This document shows, piece by piece, positions 51,748 to 59,434 of a DNA stretch of 64,000 nt. Below the pieces are notes generated by a model, which saw nothing but the letters and a program-made list of their open reading frames with translations, was not told where the DNA came from and made no database searches. How positions within the stretch are numbered: position 1 is the stretch's first letter; each line of letters starts with the position of its first letter. The stretch comes from Pseudomonadota bacterium (GTDB lineage: Bacteria > Pseudomonadota > Alphaproteobacteria > Acetobacterales > Acetobacteraceae): assembly GCA_021781835.1 (NCBI GenBank), contig JAJXWD010000011.1:1-64000 (forward strand). The letters run 5' to 3'. A program made the position numbers and the translations under genes.

Positions 51748-53552
51748 AACGCTTCTCCCAGCCCGGCATAGAGGGCGAAGGCGCCGCTGCCCGCCGTGCG
51801 GTTGAGGGGGAAGGCGAGGTCGAGCCGGACGGGGCCGATGGCGGTGTAATAGCGCAGGCCCAGCCCGGCGCTGACGCGGAGATGGCCGGTGAAGGGGGCG
51901 TTGCCGGCGGCCACCTGTCCGGCATCCATGAAGGGGACGAGGCCGATATGGGGGGTGAGGTGCTGGCGCAGCTCGAGGCTGAAGGCGTCGAGCGAGAGGC
52001 CGCCTTTGGGTTTGTCGTCGGGGAACAGGGGGCCGATGGTTTGGTAGGTGAAGCCGCGCACCGTGCCCGAGCCGCCGGCATAGAGGCGCTGGTCGGGCGG
52101 GACCTGGAACAGGGAGGCGCCGTAAATGCCCGCCAGCTGGGCATGCACCGCGATGAGGCTGGCGCGCGTGAGGCTGAAATAGGCCGAGCCGCCGGTGCTG
52201 GCGATGAGAAAGGCCGCGTGGCCGCCGACCATGGGCCTTGTGGGGGTGAGCGCGAGGCTGGCCTGCCAGCCGCCCGTGGGCTCGAGCGGGTTTTGCACGG
52301 TGGAAAACACCAGGCTGGCGGGCAGCTGGGCCAGCACATAAGAGCGGGTGACGCCTTCTTGGTGCACGCGCTCGCTGGTGAACTGGGCCGCGGCGTGGAG
52401 GGTGAGATGGGCGCCAAACGGGCGGATGAGCCCGGCGCTGGCGAGCAGGGCGGTGCGGTCATAGGCGGTGAGGGCGGCGCGCAGACCTTCGAGCGAGAGG
52501 TCGAGCGACTGATTTTGGCGCAGGAAATCGGGTTTTTGGAAATCGGCCTTGAGGTCGTAGCCGGGCGCCTTGGTGCCGGTGCCGCCAAGGCCGGTGGCGT
52601 TGGCGGCGAGGGTGAGGGTTTCGGCGCGGCCGAGAAGGTTGCGGTCGAGCCAGGAGGTGCCGAGGCCGAGGCCGGTGTCGGTGGCGTAATCGGCGCTCAC
52701 GGTGACGCTGTGGCGCTTGCGCATGCCGGCCTGGAAAATGATGGGCACGCGGCCTTGCTGGTCTGGCGGGGGCAGCGGCGCGGTGGCGAGGCTGGCGAAA
52801 ATGCCGAGCGCGAGCAGGCGGGTGCGCGCGGCCTCGACGGCGGCGGCGGAATAGGGCGCGCCCGGGGCGAGGCCGGCATGGCGGCGCAGAAACGCCGCGT
52901 TGGTGCGGGTGAGGCCAGTGAAGCCCACCGCGCCCAGCGTGACGCGCGGGCCGGGGATGAGCCGGTAGGTGACGGCGAGGCTGTGGGTGGCGGGATCGGC
53001 GATGGCCTGGGGCGTGGGCACGGTGGCGAAGGCGTAGCCCTGGTCACGCAAGGCGGCTTGCAGGCGCGCGGCTTCGGCCAGGATGGGCGCGGCATAGGCG
53101 CGCTGGCCGGGATGGAGGCTGGGGGTGAAGGCCAGCCCCGGCGGCGCGCCGGCGAGGGTGAGGGCGCCGAGATGATAGGCGGGGCCTTTATGGAAGGTCA
53201 CCTTGACGGCGATGGTCTGGGTTTGGGGCAGGGCGTCGAGCGCGGGCAGCAGGGCGGGGTCGGCGGGGCTGAGCCCGTCGATGGTCAGGGTGGCGGTGCC
53301 CTGATCATACCCTTGGCTGTGCAGGAGGGTGGTGAAGAGGGCGGCATCGCTCTCGGCGCGCGCGATGAGCGCGACGGGCGCGGGTGGCAGGGCGCGGGCC
53401 AGTGTGGCCAGGGCGGAGGCTTGCATGGCCGCCGTGTCGAGTGCCGGGTCGCCGGATGGGGTGAAGGTGACGTGGTAGCGCACCGGGTCGGCCGCGCGGG
53501 CCGCCCCGGCGAGGGCCAGGGCGGCGCACAGCCAGGCGCCGCGCGCGCGCAT
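51744..53552 (-). CDS. tamA: Outer-membrane assembly protein TamA (Omp85 family)
   Basis: 602 residues from the ATG at 53552 (MRARGAWLCAALALAGAARA signal peptide). Three POTRA-like repeats lie in the N-terminal half (VTFHKGPAYHLGALTLAG and VTYRLIPGPRVTLGAVGF), followed by a 16-strand barrel with RGF-type loop GGSGTVRGFTYQTIGP near residue 500 and a C-terminal aromatic residue (GLGEAF). It works with TamB, with which it is translationally coupled. Confidence 0.93.
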   Translation of the reverse strand: MRARGAWLCAALALAGAARAADPVRYHVTFTPSGDPALDTAAMQASALATLARALPPAPVALIARAESDAALFTTLLHSQGYDQGTATLTIDGLSPADPALLPALDALPQTQTIAVKVTFHKGPAYHLGALTLAGAPPGLAFTPSLHPGQRAYAAPILAEAARLQAALRDQGYAFATVPTPQAIADPATHSLAVTYRLIPGPRVTLGAVGFTGLTRTNAAFLRRHAGLAPGAPYSAAAVEAARTRLLALGIFASLATAPLPPPDQQGRVPIIFQAGMRKRHSVTVSADYATDTGLGLGTSWLDRNLLGRAETLTLAANATGLGGTGTKAPGYDLKADFQKPDFLRQNQSLDLSLEGLRAALTAYDRTALLASAGLIRPFGAHLTLHAAAQFTSERVHQEGVTRSYVLAQLPASLVFSTVQNPLEPTGGWQASLALTPTRPMVGGHAAFLIASTGGSAYFSLTRASLIAVHAQLAGIYGASLFQVPPDQRLYAGGSGTVRGFTYQTIGPLFPDDKPKGGLSLDAFSLELRQHLTPHIGLVPFMDAGQVAAGNAPFTGHLRVSAGLGLRYYTAIGPVRLDLAFPLNRTAGSGAFALYAGLGEAF

Positions 53553-53553
53553 G

Positions 53554-54522
53554 TTACGCCCTGCGCACGGGCTTGGCCGCGGGCGGGGTGGCGAAGCCCA
53601 GATATTTGAACGAGGCGCGCATGTGCTCGGGCAGCTCGGCCTCGAGGGTGAGGGTGCCGCCCGTGGGGTGGGAGATGGTGAGGCGGCGGGCATGCAGGTG
53701 CAGCTGGGGCGCGAAATGCTCGGCGAAGGCGCCGCCATAGGCTTCATCGCCCATGATGGGCGTGCCGAGCGCCAGGCAATGGGCGCGGAGCTGGTGCATG
53801 CGCCCGGTGTGGGGCTTTAGCTCGATGAGGCAAAAGCGCATGGCCGCGCGGTCGAGCACGCGGTAATCGGTGATGGCTTTCTGGCCGTCCTTGTCCTTGC
53901 GGGTGGTGGGCTCGGCGCGCGAGGTGGTGCCGAGATCCTGGCGTTTCAGGGGCAGGTCGATGCGGCCCTCGAACGGCTCGGGCACGCCGGCGAGCAGGGC
54001 CCAGTAGGTTTTCTCGACATCGCGCCCCTTGAAGGCGGCGGTGAGCTTGGTGGCCATTTTGCCCGATTTGGCGATGAGCAGCAGGCCGGACGTGTCGCGG
54101 TCGATGCGGTGGACGAGCTTGGGGCGCTCGGGATTGTCGCCTTGCAGGGCGTCGAGCATGCCATCGACATGCACATTGATGCCCGAGCCGCCCTGGACGG
54201 CGAGGCCGGCGGGCTTGTTGAGGGCGATCAGCGCGTCGTCTTCATAGATGATCATGGCCTTGAGGGCCTTGAGGCGCTCGGGGTCCATTTTGACGATCTG
54301 GCGTTGTTTGGGGGCCTCCTTGGGGGGCGCGATCTCGGGGACGGTGAGGGTGTCGCCCGCTTGCAGGCGGGCATTGGCCTCGGTTTTGGCGCCGTTGAGG
54401 CGGATTTTGCCGGTGCGCAGCAGTTTTTGCAGCACGCCCTGGGTCAGGCCCGGCACTTCGCGGCGGAGGTAGCGGTCGAGCCGCTGGTCGGCGGCGCTGT
54501 CGTCGATGAGGAACTCTTTCAT
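53554..54522 (-). CDS. RluA/RluC-family pseudouridine synthase
   Basis: 322 residues from the ATG at 54522 (MKEFLIDDSAADQRLDRYL). An N-terminal S4 RNA-binding region (VLQKLLRTGKIRLNGAK) is followed by the catalytic stretch KLVHRIDRDTSGLLLIAK with its Asp. Then KPHTGRMHQLRAHCLALGTPIMGDEAYGG. RluC-like enzymes modify 23S rRNA; the exact target position cannot be told. Overlaps the rarA stop by 4 nt; next to tamA without overlap. Confidence 0.92.
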   Translation of the reverse strand: MKEFLIDDSAADQRLDRYLRREVPGLTQGVLQKLLRTGKIRLNGAKTEANARLQAGDTLTVPEIAPPKEAPKQRQIVKMDPERLKALKAMIIYEDDALIALNKPAGLAVQGGSGINVHVDGMLDALQGDNPERPKLVHRIDRDTSGLLLIAKSGKMATKLTAAFKGRDVEKTYWALLAGVPEPFEGRIDLPLKRQDLGTTSRAEPTTRKDKDGQKAITDYRVLDRAAMRFCLIELKPHTGRMHQLRAHCLALGTPIMGDEAYGGAFAEHFAPQLHLHARRLTISHPTGGTLTLEAELPEHMRASFKYLGFATPPAAKPVRRA

Positions 54523-55844
54523 GCCTTCTCTTCGCGCAATTTGGCCCAATAAGCGAGACGGCGGTTGATTTCACGCTCGAAGCCGCGCTCGGGGGGGCGG
54601 TAAAAATCGGGGCGGCCCATGCCTTCGGGGAAGTAATTATCGCCCGAGAAGCCGTCGTCGGTGTCGTGGTCGTAGGTGTAGCCTTCGCCATAGCCAAGGG
54701 TTTTCATGAGCTTGGTGGGGGCGTTGAGGATGTTCATGGGCGGCATGAGGCTGCCGGTTTCGCGCGCCGCGCGGTTGGCGGCGCCGATGGCCTTGTAGAC
54801 CGCGTTGGATTTGGGCGCGGTGGAGAGATAGACCACCGCCTGGGCGATGCAGACCTCGCCCTCGGGCGTGCCCAGGCGCTCATAGGCTTCCCAGGCGGCC
54901 AGGGCCTGGGGCAGGGCTTGCGGGTCGGCGAGGCCGATATCCTCGGCGGCGAAGCGGGTGAGGCGGCGGGCGATGTAGCGTGGGTCCTCGCCGCCGGCCA
55001 GCATGCGCGCCAGCCAGTAGAGGGCGGCGTCGGGGTCGGAGCCGCGCATGGATTTATGGAGCGCGGAGATGAGGTTGTAATGCTCCTCGCGGTCGCGGTC
55101 ATAGAGCGCGGCGCGGCGCGAGAGCAGGGCGGTGAGGGCGGCTTCGTCGAGCGGGCCGCCCGCGGGCAGGGCGAAAAGCTGCTCGGCCATGTTGAGCAGG
55201 GCGCGGCCGTCGCCATCGGCCATGGCGCGGAGGCTGGCGCGCGCCGGGGCGGTGAGCGGCAGGGCATGGGCGCTTAGCGCCTCGGCGCGGGCCAGCAGGG
55301 TTTCCATGGCCGCGTCATCGAGGCGCTTCAAGACAAACACCTGCGCGCGCGAGAGCAGCGCGCCGTTCAGGGCGAAGGAGGGGTTTTCGGTGGTGGCGCC
55401 GATGAGGGTGATGGTGCCCGCCTCCATGACCGGCAGGAAGGCATCCTGCTGGGCGCGGTTGAAGCGGTGGATTTCATCGACGAACAGCAGCGTGCGCTGG
55501 CCATTGGCGGCGAAACGCTCGGCGTCCTCGAAAATCTTCTTGAGGTCGGCGACGCCCGAAAATACCGCCGAGACCTGGCAGAAGCGCAGCCCCGCCGCCT
55601 TGGCCAGCAGCCGGGCGATGGTGGTTTTGCCCACCCCCGGCGGGCCCCAGAGCATGGACGAGGCCAGCGCGCCGCGCGCCAGCATGCGGGTGAGCGCGCC
55701 CTCGGGGCCGAGCAGATGAGGCTGGCCCGCCACCTCGGCGAGTGTTTGGGGGCGCAGTTTCTCGGCCAGCGGCGCGCGCTCGGCCTTGGCCTGGGCGGGG
55801 GTGGGCGCCGGGATGGCGCCGCCGAAGAGGTCGGGGTTTGACAT
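54519..55844 (-). CDS. rarA: Replication-associated recombination protein A (AAA+ ATPase)
   Basis: 441 residues. Walker A MLWGPPGVGKTTIARLLAK near residue 65, Walker B RTLLFVDEIHRFNRAQQDAF, sensor GATTENPSFALNGALLSR, and the C-terminal SMRGSDPDAALYWLARMLAGGEDP domain typical of MgsA/RarA/WRNIP1. Acts on stalled replication forks with SSB and RecA. First gene of the four-gene minus-strand run rarA-rluC-tamA-tamB. Confidence 0.95.
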   Translation of the reverse strand: MSNPDLFGGAIPAPTPAQAKAERAPLAEKLRPQTLAEVAGQPHLLGPEGALTRMLARGALASSMLWGPPGVGKTTIARLLAKAAGLRFCQVSAVFSGVADLKKIFEDAERFAANGQRTLLFVDEIHRFNRAQQDAFLPVMEAGTITLIGATTENPSFALNGALLSRAQVFVLKRLDDAAMETLLARAEALSAHALPLTAPARASLRAMADGDGRALLNMAEQLFALPAGGPLDEAALTALLSRRAALYDRDREEHYNLISALHKSMRGSDPDAALYWLARMLAGGEDPRYIARRLTRFAAEDIGLADPQALPQALAAWEAYERLGTPEGEVCIAQAVVYLSTAPKSNAVYKAIGAANRAARETGSLMPPMNILNAPTKLMKTLGYGEGYTYDHDTDDGFSGDNYFPEGMGRPDFYRPPERGFEREINRRLAYWAKLREEKA

Positions 55845-56004
55845 TGGGGCTTATTGTACCGGTAGAGCCGGGTGGCCGCCACTGGCATGCCATATACGTA
55901 ATTTATGTTAATTAGCGGGGGGCGGGCGCTGTATTTCTTGGCGGGTCCGTGCTTTCATGCCCGCGTTGTCCGTGGGTATGGGCTCGATCGGGAGGTGGGC
56001 AGAC

Positions 56005-56892
56005 GTGAATGAAGTGATGGCCGACCAAAATCTGCTGGAGGTCGAGCAGCTACCCTTCTGGACGGGGCCGATCAAGATTTGGCCGCTGGAAGGCGGCACC
56101 ACCAACCGCAACTATGGCGTGTTGCAGGCCGATGGCCAGCGCTTCGCCGTGCGCCTGGGCCAGGACCGGCCCGAGCATGGCGTGATGCGCTTTAACGAGC
56201 AGGCCGCCGCCAGGGCCGCCGCGCGGGCGGGGATCTCGCCCAAGATTTATTACACCGCGCCGGGCGTGATGGTGAGCCGGCTGCTGCCCGGGCGCAGCCT
56301 GAACGCCCAGGAAATGGTGAAACCCGAAAACCTGCTGCGCGTGGCCGCCCTGCTGCGCCGCTGCCATACCTCCATGGCGGCGTTTTTGCAGGGGCCGCTG
56401 CTCTCATTTTGGGTGTTTCACGTCAACCGCTCCTATGCGCACGCGCTCACCCGCGCCGAGGGGCGCATTGTGAACGAGCTGCCGCGGCTGATGGAGATCA
56501 ATGATTTTCTCGAGACCCGCATCGGGCGGGTGGAGATCGTGTTTTGCCACAATGACCTGCTGGCCGGGAACGTGTTCGACGACGGCGCCAGGCTGTGGCT
56601 GCTGGACTGGGATTATGCCGGCTTCAATGCCGCGCTGTTCGATCTGGCCAATTTGTCCTCCAACAACAATCTGCGGCGCGAGGATGACATCGCCCTGCTC
56701 GAGGCTTATTATGGCCGGCCGTTCGAGCGCGGGGAATATGACATGTTCCGGGCGTTCAAATGCGCCTCGCTGCTGCGCGAGGCGCTGTGGAACGCGATTT
56801 CGGAATTCACGTCGGACATCGACCATGATTATGCGCGCGCGACGGATGAGTATCTGGGCCGGCTCAATACCGCGCTCGGCGATCTGGATTGA
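56005..56892 (+). CDS. Choline/ethanolamine-kinase-like phosphotransferase
   Basis: 295 residues from a GTG at 56005 with GGAGG 9 nt upstream; an ATG at 56017 is an alternative. Kinase motifs: PLEGGTTNRNYGVLQADGQRFAVRLG (ATP loop and lysine/arginine region), the Brenner motif IVFCHNDLLAGNVFD, and WLLDWDYAGFNAALFDLANLSS. This is the LicA/choline kinase subgroup, which phosphorylates choline, ethanolamine or related amino alcohols. Translated with the small membrane gene downstream (TGATG). Confidence 0.85.
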   Translation: MNEVMADQNLLEVEQLPFWTGPIKIWPLEGGTTNRNYGVLQADGQRFAVRLGQDRPEHGVMRFNEQAAARAAARAGISPKIYYTAPGVMVSRLLPGRSLNAQEMVKPENLLRVAALLRRCHTSMAAFLQGPLLSFWVFHVNRSYAHALTRAEGRIVNELPRLMEINDFLETRIGRVEIVFCHNDLLAGNVFDDGARLWLLDWDYAGFNAALFDLANLSSNNNLRREDDIALLEAYYGRPFERGEYDMFRAFKCASLLREALWNAISEFTSDIDHDYARATDEYLGRLNTALGDLD

Positions 56893-57134
56893 TGCCCATG
56901 GCTGAAAATGGCCCGATCATCGACATGACCCCCGAAGGCGAGTTCACGGGGCCCAAGCCGCCGCATAAGTGGCTGGTGTTTCTGGTGCGGCTGGCGATGT
57001 TTGGCGTGGCGCTGGTGCTGATCGGCGTGATGTTCTGGGCGGCGGTGATCTTGGTGCCGCTGATCTTGCTGATGGCGCTGGTGGGGGCGGTGTTTTTCAT
57101 GCCCGCCGCCTGGCGGCCCTTTGGGCGCCGATGA
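56892..57134 (+). CDS. Small membrane protein
   Basis: 80 residues from the ATG at 56892, overlapping the kinase stop. A polar start (ENGPIIDMTPEGEFTGPKPPHK) is followed by a long hydrophobic stretch (WLVFLVRLAMFGVALVLIGVMFWAAVILVPLILLMALVG) that fits one or two membrane helices, and a basic end. No family recognised; coupling to the kinase suggests a related role. Followed by a bidirectional terminator. Confidence 0.72.
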   Translation: MPMAENGPIIDMTPEGEFTGPKPPHKWLVFLVRLAMFGVALVLIGVMFWAAVILVPLILLMALVGAVFFMPAAWRPFGRR

Positions 57135-57164
57135 GCAGCTGAAACCGTTGCGGTTTAGAGTGTG

Positions 57165-57198
57165 AAAACCGCCCGGCGGGGATGCCGGGCGGTTTTTT
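57165..57198. terminator. Bidirectional intrinsic terminator
   Basis: AAAACCGCCCGGC pairs with GCCGGGCGGTTTT around a short loop, with T-runs on both sides. It separates the converging small membrane gene and the Hint-domain gene. Confidence 0.85.
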
Positions 57199-57209
57199 GC
57201 GGGGCTTGT

Positions 57210-58163
57210 TCAGGCGGCCTGGATGGCGGCTTGGAACAGCGCGGTGGCACGGGCCTCGAGGCGGGATTTGGTGGCGGCGGGAACTTGGCGCGCGGATTTG
57301 GCGCGCGGCAGGCTCATCTCGACCAGGGCGGTATTGCCGGGATGCTCTTCCCAATTATCGAAGGCCAGGCGATCGACATTGTCGATGAAGGTTTCGGCGG
57401 GCACGGCTTCGGCCAGAATCAGCGAATGGTCGGCCACTTCGATGTGGTAATAGGTGAAAATGGTCGGCAGGTCGGTCTCGCGCAGGATCGAGCGGCCATT
57501 GACCAGGGCGCCGGCGTGGACCAGCACGCCATCGACCAGCAAGGCATGATCGGGGGAGACGCGCAGGTCGCGCACCGGCAGGTTTTCGCCCAGCGCGCCG
57601 GCCTTGATGCGGATGGGGTTGACGCGCAGCGGGTCCGCGAAACGGGTGGAGACGGTCTGGCGGCCGAGCCAGGTGATGGGCGCGGCGCGGCCATCGGCCA
57701 GGGTGACGAGGTCGCCGGATTTCAGGGTTTCGACGGCAACTTCGCCCGAGGGGGTGGCGATGAGGGTGCCGGGGAAGAAGCAGGTGACCTCGGCGCCGGT
57801 CGAGAAGTTCCAGCCATAGCTCGTGTTGACGGTGGAGGTAACACCGGTCTTCAGGTCGTTTCCGGGATTGCTGGGGGACAGGAAATAGTAATTTCCAGCG
57901 CCGTTGGTAACGACAATGCCGTTGAATTTGCCGACGGTGGCATCACCAACGAAATACCAGGTGCCCGTCAGATAGCCCGTGGAGCTCAGGGACGTCGTGC
58001 CGCCATTGGGGTATTCTACAGAGCTGGCCGCGGTGATGGATTCGGTGGTTTTGCCGCCGCCGCTCAACAGGTTGCCGGACGTGGCGGTGAACACGCCGGT
58101 GGCGCTGTTGTAGGTGCCTGAGGCTACGGCCTGAAAACTCTCGGTCGTTAATGTGCCGGACAT
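57210..58163 (-). CDS. Hint-domain (hedgehog/intein-like) protein
   Basis: 317 residues from the ATG at 58163, GGGGAG 8 nt upstream. Residues 1-125 are Gly/Ser/Thr-rich with repeated beta-like phrases (ATGVFTATSGNLLSGGG), then the Hint core: Cys-initiated TCFFPGTLIATPSGEVAVETL, DLVTLADGRAAPITWLGRQT, and LRVSPDHALLVDG. The block matches the Hint_2 domain. Hint folds usually self-cleave at the Cys, so the N-terminal part may be processed or attached to another molecule. No signal peptide is seen. Confidence 0.85.
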   Translation of the reverse strand: MSGTLTTESFQAVASGTYNSATGVFTATSGNLLSGGGKTTESITAASSVEYPNGGTTSLSSTGYLTGTWYFVGDATVGKFNGIVVTNGAGNYYFLSPSNPGNDLKTGVTSTVNTSYGWNFSTGAEVTCFFPGTLIATPSGEVAVETLKSGDLVTLADGRAAPITWLGRQTVSTRFADPLRVNPIRIKAGALGENLPVRDLRVSPDHALLVDGVLVHAGALVNGRSILRETDLPTIFTYYHIEVADHSLILAEAVPAETFIDNVDRLAFDNWEEHPGNTALVEMSLPRAKSARQVPAATKSRLEARATALFQAAIQAA

Positions 58164-58516
58164 GATTAAGCTCCCCATTGCTTTAAGCGGAAAATATCGC
58201 AGTGGTAATAACTGACGATTCCTCCACGAAGCAATATTTGTCGCTAAAATTGAGAGCTTTTGGAAGATGTGAGACGGTATGCGACTCGTTGGTGAGAGTT
58301 TTTGAAAACTTTAGGAAATCATTGATATTTTTGGTCACGTTTTTGTGATTGTTTTTTGAGACCGTTGGGGTTGACGGCTTGATACGATATCAGAATCGCT
58401 GAATAAATGAGGAATTTTTGAATTTTTGTAGAAATATGTAGACGAACGGTTTGACAAGACGTCAAAGCGTGACAGATGCTGATCAATTTTACGTGAGGGG
58501 ACCGGGAGGGGCGTTT
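58164..58516. other. AT-rich upstream region of the Hint gene
   Basis: About 350 nt without a gene, AT-rich, between two minus-strand genes. It probably holds the Hint gene promoter. A short inverted repeat TTGAC-AAGAC-GTCAA (58451-58465) is the only clear symmetry. Confidence 0.35.
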
Positions 58517-59386
58517 TTAGGTCAGAACAGGTTCGAGATCGACACCGACGCGCACGATGTGGCGCCCGCCGCCCAGGATGATGCCGCGCAGGGGCGAGAC
58601 ATCGGCGAAGTCGCGGCCCCAGGCGAGGGTGACGTGCTCGTCGGCCACGATGAGGTTGTTGGTGGGGTCGAAATCGACCCAGCCGGTCTCGGGGCCGCAC
58701 CAGGCGCCGATCCAGGCGTGGCTTTGGTCGGCGCCGCGGCGCTTGACCTGGCCCGGCGGCGGCAGGGTACGCAGATAGCCAGACACATAGCGCCCCGGCA
58801 GGCCGAGCGCGCGCAGGCAGGCGAGCATGAAATGGGCATAATCCTGGCACACGCCGATGCGGGTTTTATAGGCGTGGAGGGCGGTGGAGGCGTTGGTGGT
58901 GACACCGGGAACGTAGCTCATCTCGGTGTAGAGGCGGCTGTTCAGCTCGATCAGCCCGTCCAGGATCTTGCGCCCGGGCAGGAAGCTCAGGGCCGCGTAA
59001 TCGGCGATTTCGTTATGAAAGCGCGTGAGTTTGGAGGTGAGGCAGAATTCGGCCACGTCGGCGTCTTGGAGGGCGCGGGCGGTTATGGCTTCCCAGCGCG
59101 GCGTGTCCTCGGCGGCGGGGGGCTGGGGGGGGGATACGTCGATCGTGGCGTCGAGCGTGACGGCGAATTGCTTGTGCGCGCCGGTGAGGGAGACGGTGGT
59201 GGTGGGGTTGCCGAAATGGTCGATCTCGTCGCGGCGGGAATCGGGGCCGGGGAGGATGGCGAGTTCGGCTTCGACCACCGCCTGGCCCGGGCGCGCGCGC
59301 GGCAGCAGATGCATGAAATGCGTGCCCAGCACGACGGGGGATTCGTATTCGTAGGTGGTGGCGTGGTGCAGGCGGTAGCGCGTCAT
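58517..59386 (-). CDS. Transglutaminase-like cysteine protease family protein
   Basis: 289 residues. N-terminal beta domain (MTRYRLHHATTYEYESPVVLGTHFMHLLPR) typical of the family, then the transglutaminase core with catalytic Cys in RIGVCQDYAHFML, His in DQSHAWIGAWC and Asp in WVDFDPTNN. Such proteins are almost always found with the circularly permuted ATP-grasp and alpha-E genes; a role as peptidase or amide-processing enzyme is presumed. It reads in the same direction as the fused ATP-grasp/alpha-E gene 48 nt upstream. Confidence 0.92.
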   Translation of the reverse strand: MTRYRLHHATTYEYESPVVLGTHFMHLLPRARPGQAVVEAELAILPGPDSRRDEIDHFGNPTTTVSLTGAHKQFAVTLDATIDVSPPQPPAAEDTPRWEAITARALQDADVAEFCLTSKLTRFHNEIADYAALSFLPGRKILDGLIELNSRLYTEMSYVPGVTTNASTALHAYKTRIGVCQDYAHFMLACLRALGLPGRYVSGYLRTLPPPGQVKRRGADQSHAWIGAWCGPETGWVDFDPTNNLIVADEHVTLAWGRDFADVSPLRGIILGGGRHIVRVGVDLEPVLT

Positions 59387-59434
59387 GATGCGGTGCAGGG
59401 TAACAGTTTGGCGCCTGCCGTCAAAACCGTGCCG

